Source: a virus | Virus record (IMG/VR): IMGVR_UViG_3300022690_001189 | Coordinates: 1-49,026 of that record | Length of the DNA: 49,026 nt | Strand: one strand, 5' to 3' | Part shown: positions 1 to 7,091 of the stretch, piece by piece | Layout of the letters: each line of letters starts with the position of its first letter | Numbering within the stretch: position 1 is the stretch's first letter | Position numbers and translations under genes: made by a program | Notes under the pieces: generated by a model | Databases searched by the model: none | Seen by the model: the letters and a program-made list of their open reading frames with translations, nothing else | What the model was told of the DNA's origin: nothing

Positions 1-2
1 GA

Positions 3-131
3 TTTATGCAAAGAATTAGTAATTTCAGTGTTGGATTAGGACTAACGAATACAGACCCTGTTGCTGGACCTTCTGGAACACCAAGAACTCCATCAATTAT
101 CTTTACTATGGTCAGAACTGGAGGATTTTAA
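3..131 (+). CDS. C-terminal end of a virion-associated protein (partial)
   Basis: The reading frame is open from the window edge and ends in TAA at 129-131, overlapping the next ATG as TAATG. About 42 residues are visible, rich in Gly, Thr, Ser and Pro (for example VAGPSGTPRTPS), as in phage tail or fibre proteins. The gene begins outside the window, so its family cannot be assigned. Translational coupling to the downstream tail-fibre-like gene supports a structural role. Confidence 0.6.
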   Translation, partial: FMQRISNFSVGLGLTNTDPVAGPSGTPRTPSIIFTMVRTGGF

Positions 132-1129
132 TGTTATTGACTGTTAGGAATGATATATCTAATCAAATAGGTAATGATGTATTATTTTGTAAACGAATTG
201 ATAGTTCGGGTAACCCAGCTTTCAAAGCCGAAACAGTATTAAGTAGTGGATATACAGATATAACAAATGTAACAAATTGGAATTTATATGGACGACAAGC
301 TGAAACAAATTATGAGAATTATAGAAATATTTTAATTGATGATTATATTGGAAGTTGGGGAGCATTATCAAGTGGTGACAAAGGAGTGCTGGTTGAAAAT
401 TTTGTTTATCCGTCAGGCACAACTGATGGCGAATTGGACGGTTTCTATACTAGTTCAGAACGTTCCATATTCAACGAAAAAGTAATTCAAAGTTTGGATA
501 TTGAAAATGCTTTAACTTTGAAAAGTGCTGATAATCCTGGTAAATTTTTTGAAATTTTAGTATCCGATAATCAAATTATGAGAGGTTTGGAAGTTCTACC
601 GTATACTACTAGTAATAGTGGAGTTCAAATAGAAACGGTCGCACAATGGAATGCTTCTGAGTTACAAGGAAGACCTATAGATAATAGTGCTCCAACCACA
701 AATCAATTTTTAAAATGGGATGGGTCCAAATGGATACCATCTGCTGGTAGTAATGGTTTAAATGTGTTGACTAGTGGTGAATCAGAAGGTGCATCAACAA
801 CTACTAGTGATAGTTATCAACAAAAATTACGTGTTGTAGCTATTCCTAATGCCTCTGGCCAACATATTGTGCATTGGTCAGCAGAACTAGATAATGATGC
901 TAGTGGTGGTGTGTGTGACTGTCGAGTACAATTGGATGATGTATCAGATTTAACTATTGTGCAACATCAGACTTATTCAGCCGGTTATGGTGATTATCAT
1001 AGTGTTAGTGGTTTCAAACGGTTGGTGTTGGCCACCTCTGGTAATATAGATGTAGATTTTAAGCGACAAAGTGCTGCGGGTGGAACAGCTAAAATACGTC
1101 GTGCCAGAGTAGTGATAATGGAGGAATAA
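131..1129 (+). CDS. Putative tail fibre / virion structural protein
   Basis: The 332-residue protein is rich in Ser, Thr, Gly and Asn and lacks a signal peptide or membrane segment. Around residues 190-205 it has the pattern APTTNQFLKWDGSKW, a repeat-like motif common in phage tail fibres. The C-terminal 110 residues look like a compact beta domain ending in a basic stretch. The start is the ATG in a TAATG overlap with the preceding virion-like gene. It probably sits on the tail and contacts the host surface. Family and role are inferred from composition, motif and position; receptor specificity cannot be read. Confidence 0.6.
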   Translation: MLLTVRNDISNQIGNDVLFCKRIDSSGNPAFKAETVLSSGYTDITNVTNWNLYGRQAETNYENYRNILIDDYIGSWGALSSGDKGVLVENFVYPSGTTDGELDGFYTSSERSIFNEKVIQSLDIENALTLKSADNPGKFFEILVSDNQIMRGLEVLPYTTSNSGVQIETVAQWNASELQGRPIDNSAPTTNQFLKWDGSKWIPSAGSNGLNVLTSGESEGASTTTSDSYQQKLRVVAIPNASGQHIVHWSAELDNDASGGVCDCRVQLDDVSDLTIVQHQTYSAGYGDYHSVSGFKRLVLATSGNIDVDFKRQSAAGGTAKIRRARVVIMEE

Positions 1130-1350
1130 TGAAAATTTTATATACCGGAAAAACAACATCACCAAATTTAAACCAAATACATTCTGATGTTGGGAGTGGT
1201 GTCATGATAGAAAAATCTATTGATTATTGTCGTTGGGATAAAGATAACGATGGACCGAATGGTCCCAACACATTAGCAGTATATTTTACTACTGAACCTA
1301 CTGGTGCAGATAGAACAGAATTAGATAATATAGTTACAGCTAACTCATAA
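1129..1350 (+). CDS. Small hypothetical protein, 73 aa
   Basis: The ATG overlaps the stop of the tail-fibre-like gene (TAATG), so the two are probably translated together. The protein is polar, without a membrane segment or recognisable motif. It may be a small virion or chaperone-like partner of the fibre, but that is only positional inference. Confidence 0.55.
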   Translation: MKILYTGKTTSPNLNQIHSDVGSGVMIEKSIDYCRWDKDNDGPNGPNTLAVYFTTEPTGADRTELDNIVTANS

Positions 1351-1351
1351 A

Positions 1352-1546
1352 ATGCCTATTTTAAAATGTCAAAAAGAAGGTAAATCCGGTTTTAAATTTG
1401 GCGAATCTGGTAAGTGTTTTACTGGTCCCGGCGCTAGAGAGAAAGCTAGAAAGCAGGGTGCAGCTATTAAAAGTAGAGCACAAATTATTTTAGAAGAATT
1501 AGCTAAGGTTTTGACTCAAAAGAAAAGACCACCCACCACTATATAG
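1352..1546 (+). CDS. Small basic hypothetical phage protein, 64 aa
   Basis: It starts two bases after the preceding stop. The N-terminal half is Gly- and Lys-rich with two Cys (C6 and C23) and patterns such as GKSGFKFGESGKC; the C-terminal half is a basic helix. I recognise the general look of a short protein seen in phage structural regions but know no function. The two Cys are too few for an obvious zinc site. Confidence 0.5.
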   Translation: MPILKCQKEGKSGFKFGESGKCFTGPGAREKARKQGAAIKSRAQIILEELAKVLTQKKRPPTTI

Positions 1547-1556
1547 GACGCCCCAA

Positions 1557-2273
1557 GTGAAGCTCACCGATATATTTGATGAAATTATCTGTATGTGCTA
1601 CGACAAAAGGCAGGACCAATGGCCTTATATAGAAAGCTTTATTCATCAACGTGGTGGTAAATTACGTAAAATAATATGTGGTGATGGAGAAATTCTTGAC
1701 AAATCTGAATATTTTTCTATTGACACGGACCCACCTTTAGGTTATAATCTTCGCAGGCAAGGTTGGAACTATTTTAGGGCAGTAAAAAAATTATTTAATG
1801 AGTATAGAAAGAAAGACATAGATAGTATATTGTTTTTGGAAGATGATATACAATTTTCACCAGGATTTGACGACATATTTAGCAAAGCTTTCACTCAGTT
1901 ACAGAATAACAGTCAAAAGTGGGATATGGTTTATTTTGGGTATAGCTTGATACAGAAGACTAGAGCCTTACAAATTTATGACAATGTACTGGCTTTTACG
2001 GGACGAGCGTGTGGAATGCATTGTGTTGGTATTCACAGAAGTATGTTCGATAAAATATTATCTTTAGATGAGGAAAGTTATATTGATGTGGGAATTGGAG
2101 AAAAATTTCATAACACACTAAACTGTTTTGGAATTTATCCGCAGATTGCTACCCAAGAGACCGGATTTAGCTATAACGCTCAAAAGGTATTGGATAAAAC
2201 CCAAAAAATGGTAACTAAAAAAAAAGAGATTGTTGATGTACGAAAAACCTATCGAGAATTGAAAGCGGTTTAG
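1557..2273 (+). CDS. Glycosyltransferase family 25-like protein
   Basis: This 238-residue protein starts at GTG. Near residue 97 it has LFLEDDIQFSPGF, the acidic metal/sugar-nucleotide motif expected for GT25 (LPS-type beta-galactosyltransferase) enzymes, followed by a VYFGYSL segment and GMHCVGIHRSMFDKIL, typical of the later part of the fold. It would transfer a sugar from a nucleotide donor to a glycan acceptor in the cytoplasm. Placed behind fibre genes, it may glycosylate a virion protein or alter host surface glycan. Family assignment is fairly secure; donor and acceptor are unknown. Confidence 0.7.
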   Translation: MKLTDIFDEIICMCYDKRQDQWPYIESFIHQRGGKLRKIICGDGEILDKSEYFSIDTDPPLGYNLRRQGWNYFRAVKKLFNEYRKKDIDSILFLEDDIQFSPGFDDIFSKAFTQLQNNSQKWDMVYFGYSLIQKTRALQIYDNVLAFTGRACGMHCVGIHRSMFDKILSLDEESYIDVGIGEKFHNTLNCFGIYPQIATQETGFSYNAQKVLDKTQKMVTKKKEIVDVRKTYRELKAV

Positions 2274-2479
2274 TGGAGAGATTCAAGAGGATTTTTTTAA
2301 GTGAAAAGAGATTAATGAGTTATGGTCCAATTTGGAATGAAAACACTTTTATTAAGGCTTTAGAAGATACTGAGATTGATACTAAATTACCGTATGAAAT
2401 TGAGAAAAATAAACGTGAACGAGGATATTACATTACACAGATAATGAATGATGAAAGTAATAATAGCGGGCTCACGTAA
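2273..2479 (+). CDS. Small hypothetical protein, 68 aa
   Basis: It begins at a GTG that overlaps the stop of the glycosyltransferase gene and runs 32 bases into the SLOG gene. It is charged and probably helical (repeated Lys, Arg, Glu). No known motif is visible. The long overlap with the next gene makes this call less certain than its neighbours. Confidence 0.4.
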   Translation: MERFKRIFLSEKRLMSYGPIWNENTFIKALEDTEIDTKLPYEIEKNKRERGYYITQIMNDESNNSGLT

Positions 2480-2801
2480 TATACATCTGAATTCAACACA
2501 AATAGCGGAAATAGTTAACAAATCCACTTTTGACATAACAGAATTAGTATGTGGGGGAGCGAAAGGAATTGATTGGGCAGGAGCAATTTGGGCGAGAAGA
2601 CATAATATTAAAATAAAATGGTTTAGACCGGATTGGCAAAAGTATGGAAAAGCGGCTGGTCCAATTCGTAATAAAGAAATGGCTGAATATGCTGAAGGTT
2701 TGATTGCTGTCTGGAATGGACAAAGTAGAGGAACCAAAAACATGATAGATGAAGCCGAAAATCTTAATCTAAAAGTATTCATAGACGATGGAAGGTTGTG
2801 A
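2448..2801 (+). CDS. SLOG-domain protein, DUF2493/YspA-like
   Basis: The 117-residue protein is a near-complete single SLOG Rossmann-like domain: VIIAGSR at residues 4-10, VCGGAKGIDWAGAIWA around 34-49, and KAAGPIRNKEMAEYAEGLIAVWNG around 67-90. These correspond to the GGxxG(I/V)D loop and the AGPxRNxxM motif of the DUF2493 family. SLOG proteins bind nucleotide-derived ligands, and members occur in phages and defence-associated loci. ATG codons at 2448 and 2451 are both possible. It overlaps the ExbB-like gene as TGATG, so it may act with that membrane module. No catalytic activity can be claimed. Confidence 0.75.
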   Translation: MMKVIIAGSRNIHLNSTQIAEIVNKSTFDITELVCGGAKGIDWAGAIWARRHNIKIKWFRPDWQKYGKAAGPIRNKEMAEYAEGLIAVWNGQSRGTKNMIDEAENLNLKVFIDDGRL

Positions 2802-3280
2802 TGCCAGCTTTTGTCCGATGGTGGATGTTTATGAATTTAGTTTTGATTGGAAATTTCATAGCTTACAAATTTAATGTATTCACGGAATTATATGAGAAAG
2901 ATTTCACTAAATTATCATTCATTATCTTAGTCATTTTTTATTTTATATCATTCTTATGTGGTTTGAGAATTTACAAAGTCTCACGAGTTCCAAAATCTGT
3001 CAATGACTATTCATACTATTTTGCACGCAGAGATACTGAGTTGGTTCTATTTTCTAGCGAAATTTGTATGGCTTTAGGAATGTTAGGAACTATCTGTGGA
3101 TTTATTGTTATAGCATTTAGCATTGGACAGGTAGATATCACTCAAGCACAAACAACACAAACTTTACTCAGTGACATGGGGTCCGGGATGGCTACTGCGT
3201 TTTATACCACCTTTGTCGGGTTATTGTGTTCCATTCTCCTGCAAATTCAGCATTTTCATCTAGAACATCTGCGCAAATGA
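2801..3280 (+). CDS. MotA/TolQ/ExbB-like proton-channel membrane protein
   Basis: The protein (about 159 residues from the ATG at 2801; a GTG lies at 2798) has hydrophobic segments near residues 8-25 and 40-58 and a C-terminal pair near 90-112 and 126-150. The C-terminal half reads LGMLGTICGFIVIAFSI, then a short loop, then DMGSGMATAFYTTFVGLL. This is the TolQ/ExbB pattern (LGxLGTVxG followed by GIxxALxTTxxGL). It lacks the long cytoplasmic region of MotA and ZorA. The partner gene downstream overlaps as ATGA and encodes a single-pass protein, as in ExbB-ExbD pairs. Proton conduction is inferred from the family only. Confidence 0.65.
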   Translation: MPAFVRWWMFMNLVLIGNFIAYKFNVFTELYEKDFTKLSFIILVIFYFISFLCGLRIYKVSRVPKSVNDYSYYFARRDTELVLFSSEICMALGMLGTICGFIVIAFSIGQVDITQAQTTQTLLSDMGSGMATAFYTTFVGLLCSILLQIQHFHLEHLRK

Positions 3281-3855
3281 AAAAAAACAGATTTGTTAGA
3301 ACTTTCCACGATTTACTTTTTAACTCATTGATGATTTTTGTTTGTTTATTTGTAATTGTTTTTATTTTAATAAATATTGAAAAGCAAGATAAAAATAGTG
3401 AATCTAAAGCAGAATTCATTATTACTATAGAGTGGCCTGATGAAATCAATAATGATGTTGATGCATATTTGGAAGACCCTCTCGGTAACCTAGTATATTT
3501 CCGCCGAAAAGAAGATGGGTTGATGCATTTAGACCGTGATGATTTAGGACATACAAATGATGTTATTTATACCGCGACAGGCACAGTTAAATATAGTGAG
3601 AATAGAGAAATTGTTAGTATACGGGGAATCATTCCTGGAGAATACATTTTGAATATTCATATGTACGCCATGAGAGACCAGAGAGAAACCCCAGTAGAAG
3701 TTAGGATAGACAAGATAAATCCCTTTTCTACAATTTATATGAAACAAACGGAACTTAATGAGCAAGGGGAAGAACAGACAATCTGTAGATTTGTTTTGAA
3801 TGAAAGAGGGTGGGTCGAAAGTATAAACCATTTACAGAAAAGCTTTACAAGATGA
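3277..3855 (+). CDS. Single-pass membrane protein with periplasmic beta domain, ExbD/MotB-position partner
   Basis: I choose the ATG at 3277, overlapping the stop of the ExbB-like gene as ATGA, over a GTG at 3226 inside that gene. The 192-residue product has one membrane segment near residues 15-35, then a soluble domain with an EWP-x5-DVDAYLEDPLGN pattern and later RDDLG. This resembles DUF2135-like beta-sandwich domains (WxxxxDVDLxVxDPxGxxV). There is no OmpA-type peptidoglycan-binding region. Topology and position fit the stator partner of an ExbB-like channel, but the usual membrane Asp of ExbD/MotB is not obvious. Confidence 0.6.
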   Translation: MKKNRFVRTFHDLLFNSLMIFVCLFVIVFILINIEKQDKNSESKAEFIITIEWPDEINNDVDAYLEDPLGNLVYFRRKEDGLMHLDRDDLGHTNDVIYTATGTVKYSENREIVSIRGIIPGEYILNIHMYAMRDQRETPVEVRIDKINPFSTIYMKQTELNEQGEEQTICRFVLNERGWVESINHLQKSFTR

Positions 3856-3932
3856 TAACAGTGATAGTTATATTATTTGTAATTTTTTTCGTGTGGTTAA
3901 TGATAGAGAATAATCATCCTTTTGATACATAA
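3852..3932 (+). CDS. Tiny membrane peptide, 26 aa
   Basis: An ATG overlapping the stop of the preceding gene (ATGA) opens a 26-codon frame ending at TAA 3930-3932. The product is a hydrophobic helix (about residues 2-18, Ile/Val/Phe-rich) with a short polar tail ENNHPFDT. Coupled translation and a clean hydrophobic profile suggest a real small subunit of the membrane module, but chance in AT-rich DNA is possible. Confidence 0.45.
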   Translation: MITVIVILFVIFFVWLMIENNHPFDT

Positions 3933-3963
3933 AGAAATTTTATTAATTTAAGGTAATCATAAA

Positions 3964-4428
3964 ATGACTACATTAATCGTTCCACTAATCTTTATCGTTA
4001 TCAGCGTTTTGCTATTGTGGTTTATCATAGAGACTAAGAGAGGTTGGTTTATAAAATCAGCCATTATTAGTATAGTATTGATATTTAGTATGTTTATATG
4101 GGAAGATATCCACAAATTAATGGGATGGGCCACACCTGAACCCCTTCCTGCTAAATTCAGATTGCATAGTGGTGTTATAAATGAACCGAAAGAAATTTAT
4201 ATTTGGGTAGAAAATTTGGAAACTGGTATTGACAAAGGACCGAGAAGTCATATAATGGGGTACAGCAGAGAACTGCATGATGAATTGGCAAAGATATTGG
4301 AGCAAGTTGGAAATGGTAAACCTTTTTATGGTACGTGTGATAAAGAATTGATAGAAGGAGAGAAAAATGACTATGACACGGAACGGATTTTTTATGAATT
4401 ACCACCACTAAAGTTAGAAGATAAGTGA
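3964..4428 (+). CDS. Inner-membrane protein with two N-terminal membrane segments
   Basis: The 154-residue protein has hydrophobic segments near residues 3-22 and 31-46, then a soluble domain with KFRLHSGVINEPKEIYIWVE and a C-terminal acidic tail. A purine-rich AAGGTAATC precedes the ATG. I do not recognise a named family. It follows the channel pair and the 26-aa peptide and is the last gene before a terminator, so it is plausibly part of the same unit. Confidence 0.6.
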   Translation: MTTLIVPLIFIVISVLLLWFIIETKRGWFIKSAIISIVLIFSMFIWEDIHKLMGWATPEPLPAKFRLHSGVINEPKEIYIWVENLETGIDKGPRSHIMGYSRELHDELAKILEQVGNGKPFYGTCDKELIEGEKNDYDTERIFYELPPLKLEDK

Positions 4429-4448
4429 GCGAGAAGTTGTCAACATTT

Positions 4449-4483
4449 ACCAGTTTTGGTTGATAACTTATATATAAACTGGT
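4449..4483 (+). promoter_or_regulatory. Inverted repeat in the 129-base gap
   Basis: ACCAGTTT at 4449-4456 is exactly complementary to AAACTGGT at 4476-4483, giving an 8-bp stem with a 19-base loop. Nine-base imperfect direct repeats flank or overlap it: GTTGTCAAC at 4436-4444 and GTTGATAAC at 4459-4467. There is no T-run after this stem, so it is more likely an operator or RNA control element than a terminator. Its function is unknown. Confidence 0.4.
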
Positions 4484-4499
4484 GTAGGTTGTTTTCAGA

Positions 4500-4540
4500 G
4501 CTGGCCTGAATATAACTGAAATTATAGCCAGCACTTTTTT
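4500..4540 (+). terminator. Rho-independent terminator
   Basis: GCTGGC (4500-4505) pairs with GCCAGC (4527-4532). An inner TATAA/TTATA stem (4511-4515 with 4522-4526) closes the loop, and the hairpin is followed by ACTTTTTT. It ends the membrane-module unit 16 bases before the start of the dehydrogenase-like gene. Confidence 0.75.
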
Positions 4541-4556
4541 ATTTGGAGGTTGATTA

Positions 4557-5627
4557 ATGGCTGATATTTTTGTGTATGGCGCTGGTCGAATGGGTCGTGC
4601 TATCTCTTGGGCGATGAATGAGCTTAATCATAATGTTTTTATTATAGATATTAGTTTAAAAGCATTTGATAAAGTTAGTGGCGGAATCACACAGCTTATC
4701 ACAAACAAATCCTATGAAATCTCTACTATTCCTGATTTAGTCATTTCGGCTCTACCGCATAGTGAAAATTATAAATTAGCTAGACGTTGTATTGATAATA
4801 AAGTTAAATATTGTGATTTGGGTGGAAATACCGACATATCTAAAATAATAAATTCATATGCTGAAGAAAAAGCATCTGTTCCAATCCTGACTGACTTGGG
4901 ATTGGCTCCTGGATGGATAAATATATTTGCAGAGGAAGTCTATAGAAAAGCAATTAGTGAGTTAGATACAGTTCCAATAAGCATTTATATGTATGTTGGC
5001 GGATTACCAATTAATAGAAATATAAATCCGTTGGGTTACGACTGTAATTGGTCTAGTGAAGGTTTAATAAATGAATATAGTGATGGTTGTTGGATATTGA
5101 AAGACGGAGAAGAAAAACTGGTTCCTCCATTAACTGGTCTAAAAAGAAGCGGTTCGCATCAATGGGAAGCTTTTTATACTAGTGGTGGCGCTGGACAAAC
5201 TATTTCTTTGATGAAAAAAAGAGGAGTAAAAAACTGTTCATACAAAACAATAAGATATACAGGTCATTGTGAATTATTGAAATTTTTGAAAAATGAGTGT
5301 GAATTAGATAATAATACTTTAGAAAAAAATATTTTTGGAAAAGGTTGCTCTCAAAATGTTGATGATATTATAGTTATGCGAATAGATATAGAATTTAAAC
5401 AAAATAAATATTGGTATTACGCATGTGAAATTGATTGTGATGATAAATTCTCTGCTATGCAAAAGGCCACAGGATTTGCTTGTGCTAGTGTAGCAGATTG
5501 GTTAGTGGATTATGAATATGGAAATAAATTTGCGTTGGATTATTCTTACGTAGATTATGGTAGATTTGATAAGACACTCAAAAAACTGTTGGGAAAAAAT
5601 GAGTGGTCGTTTTCTTCATTTGGGTGA
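4557..5627 (+). CDS. Saccharopine dehydrogenase-like NAD(P)-dependent oxidoreductase
   Basis: The 356-residue protein opens with a Rossmann loop (VYGAGRMGRAISWAM, residues 5-19). It continues with PDLVISALPHSENYKLARRCI and VKYCDLGGN, then ILTDLGLAPGWINIFAEEV, all hallmarks of the saccharopine dehydrogenase / lysine 6-dehydrogenase superfamily. These enzymes reduce or oxidise amino-acid-derived imines. TTGGAGG supplies a strong ribosome site nine bases upstream. It follows a terminator and appears to head its own unit, making it a candidate auxiliary metabolic gene. Substrate is unknown; roles in lysine, polyamine or cell-wall-related metabolism are all possible. Confidence 0.75.
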   Translation: MADIFVYGAGRMGRAISWAMNELNHNVFIIDISLKAFDKVSGGITQLITNKSYEISTIPDLVISALPHSENYKLARRCIDNKVKYCDLGGNTDISKIINSYAEEKASVPILTDLGLAPGWINIFAEEVYRKAISELDTVPISIYMYVGGLPINRNINPLGYDCNWSSEGLINEYSDGCWILKDGEEKLVPPLTGLKRSGSHQWEAFYTSGGAGQTISLMKKRGVKNCSYKTIRYTGHCELLKFLKNECELDNNTLEKNIFGKGCSQNVDDIIVMRIDIEFKQNKYWYYACEIDCDDKFSAMQKATGFACASVADWLVDYEYGNKFALDYSYVDYGRFDKTLKKLLGKNEWSFSSFG

Positions 5628-5643
5628 GGTGTATAATATTTAG
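5628..5643 (+). promoter_or_regulatory. Candidate -10-type promoter, GGTGTATAAT motif
   Basis: GGTGTATAATATTTAG lies directly after the dehydrogenase-like gene and 47 bases before the next gene. The same ten bases GGTGTATAAT followed by a TTAG element occur at 13194, also in front of a small unit. No good -35 box is present. It may be a phage late promoter read by the gp55-like sigma encoded at 12706; this is an inference from two occurrences. Confidence 0.4.
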
Positions 5644-5689
5644 AGAAAGTAAAAGATTTATTTAAAAAATTAAAAAGAAAGGTATTAAA

Positions 5690-5884
5690 ATGAACTTATC
5701 AACAGCTAACTGGGTCCATGTAGTCAAAGAAGCTCTAGTAGTCGGTGTCGGTGCTGGAATCACCTATCTATCACAGTATATGGTGGATGCAGATTTTGGT
5801 GATATGACTCCTGTAGTCGTGGCTGGATGGTCAGTTGCGGTTAACTATCTCCGAAAATTATATGTGGGTGATACTTCTGTGTAA
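5690..5884 (+). CDS. Small membrane protein, holin-like
   Basis: The 64-residue product has two hydrophobic stretches (roughly residues 10-30 and 39-55) separated by a short acidic turn DADFGD, with a positively charged end. Size and topology resemble class II holins. AAAGAAAGG provides the ribosome site. GC content and codon choice look higher than in neighbours, as in highly expressed phage genes. No lytic enzyme is adjacent; the nearest candidate is at 14184, so a holin role is uncertain. Confidence 0.5.
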   Translation: MNLSTANWVHVVKEALVVGVGAGITYLSQYMVDADFGDMTPVVVAGWSVAVNYLRKLYVGDTSV

Positions 5885-5911
5885 TAGGATTTGTATAAGG
5901 ATAATCAATTA

Positions 5912-6316
5912 ATGTGTTGGAATAGTTTTTTTTTATTGACTGTTTTAACAATTTCTCCACCACAAATTAACGGTTATATCTACCATACTGTAGAAATTTA
6001 TACGCCAAGAGCAATTCCAGATGATTCCATTCCCGATAATAATAATTTTAGCAGAAGGATTTATTTATCCAATCAAACCATCTACATATTCAGAGGTCAA
6101 CTAAACAAGTCTACACTCCGTTGGCCAAAACCTCTCAGAATTCTTCAAACAAATCGTAAAGGACGATATACTGTTCGATTAGTACCAGGTGCATATACCT
6201 TTGTAACATTTCTTAAATTTAATCTGGTATATTATAAGTTTATTTTTTACGTTAATGTAGCAAAAAACAGGACTAGATACGATTTTGAGCTATATAGACC
6301 CAACCAAAATATATAA
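5912..6316 (+). CDS. Putative secreted beta-rich protein
   Basis: A TTG at 5891 gives a longer frame, but AAGGA (5897-5901) is well spaced from the ATG at 5912, which I prefer (134 residues). The N-terminus MCWNSFFLLTVLTISPP resembles a Sec signal, followed by a single domain with GRYTVRLVPGAYTF, a pattern typical of carboxypeptidase-regulatory or transthyretin-like beta sandwiches. Function unknown. Its 3' end overlaps the next gene by about 30 bases. Confidence 0.5.
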   Translation: MCWNSFFLLTVLTISPPQINGYIYHTVEIYTPRAIPDDSIPDNNNFSRRIYLSNQTIYIFRGQLNKSTLRWPKPLRILQTNRKGRYTVRLVPGAYTFVTFLKFNLVYYKFIFYVNVAKNRTRYDFELYRPNQNI

Positions 6317-7091
6317 TTTGTATGCCTTACGCCGTTCTGGTAGTCATGCCATTTCTATCTGGATTTTGCATCAAAGATATGGTATGAAAAGTGTCAATCA
6401 AAACCAAATTAACGATAAATTACATTATTTTGAGTGTGGTGACCAACTAGCTATATTGTTCAATAATCGTGGACATGGTAGTTTATTGAATTTATATGAT
6501 GAATCATTTGCTAATTTAGAAAAAAATAAAGACATGGAATCCATTCATACTGCCATCATTTCCCATGAAGACCTACCAATTTCAGATTCGGCTACGCAAA
6601 AAGCTTATGGTGTGGAATTGTGTTTTGATGATTATACATTAAAAGATGATTTGTTTGTGTTAAGAGATTTCAAAAATTGGTTAGCTAGTAGATATATGCA
6701 CTCGAAAAAGTATAATAGTGGTCGTGATTTTTATGAAAAGTGTAGACAGTCTTGTGAAATGTGGTTGGATTATGCTAAAGAGTGTCTGGAATCTAACAAG
6801 TATTTTATTTTATATGATAAATGGTTTAGAGACGTTATATATAGGCGAAAATTATGTGATGATTTAGAGTTGGAATTTATTGATGTTGGTATGGATAAAG
6901 TATTTGATTATGGCAAAGGCAGTTCGTTTGATGGCACCCGTTTTGATGAACATGCTCAAAAAATGAATGTTGTTGGTAGATATGAGCAAGTGAAGAACGA
7001 AGAAACTATACAGTCTTTAGTGGACGAATATAAAGAATGCATGGATATGTCAACGGAAATTTTTCAGGAAATAAATGATTATGAAGCTTAA
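6285..7091 (+). CDS. Sulfotransferase-like P-loop protein
   Basis: The protein begins NLYALRRSGSHAISIWIL, in which RRSGSHAI resembles the PAPS-binding loop (RSGST) of sulfotransferases. Later FVLRDFKNWLASRYMH resembles the 3'-phosphate-binding RDP-type segment. No ATG precedes these motifs: TTG at 6285 or at 6318 must serve, so the start is uncertain. It overlaps both neighbours and sits beside a GT4 enzyme and two clear sulfotransferases, consistent with making or modifying a sulfated glycan. Divergent kinase-like P-loop proteins are an alternative. Confidence 0.5.
   Translation: MSYIDPTKIYNLYALRRSGSHAISIWILHQRYGMKSVNQNQINDKLHYFECGDQLAILFNNRGHGSLLNLYDESFANLEKNKDMESIHTAIISHEDLPISDSATQKAYGVELCFDDYTLKDDLFVLRDFKNWLASRYMHSKKYNSGRDFYEKCRQSCEMWLDYAKECLESNKYFILYDKWFRDVIYRRKLCDDLELEFIDVGMDKVFDYGKGSSFDGTRFDEHAQKMNVVGRYEQVKNEETIQSLVDEYKECMDMSTEIFQEINDYEA

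Noticed and set aside
2387-2782. Minus-strand frame opposite the SLOG gene
   Set aside because: It mirrors a real gene; hydrophobic antisense frames are common in AT-rich coding DNA, and no minus-strand gene is otherwise seen.
3226-3276. Longer N-terminus for the ExbD-position protein from GTG 3226
   Set aside because: It lies inside the ExbB-like gene, and the ATG at 3277 forms a normal ATGA overlap followed directly by the membrane segment.
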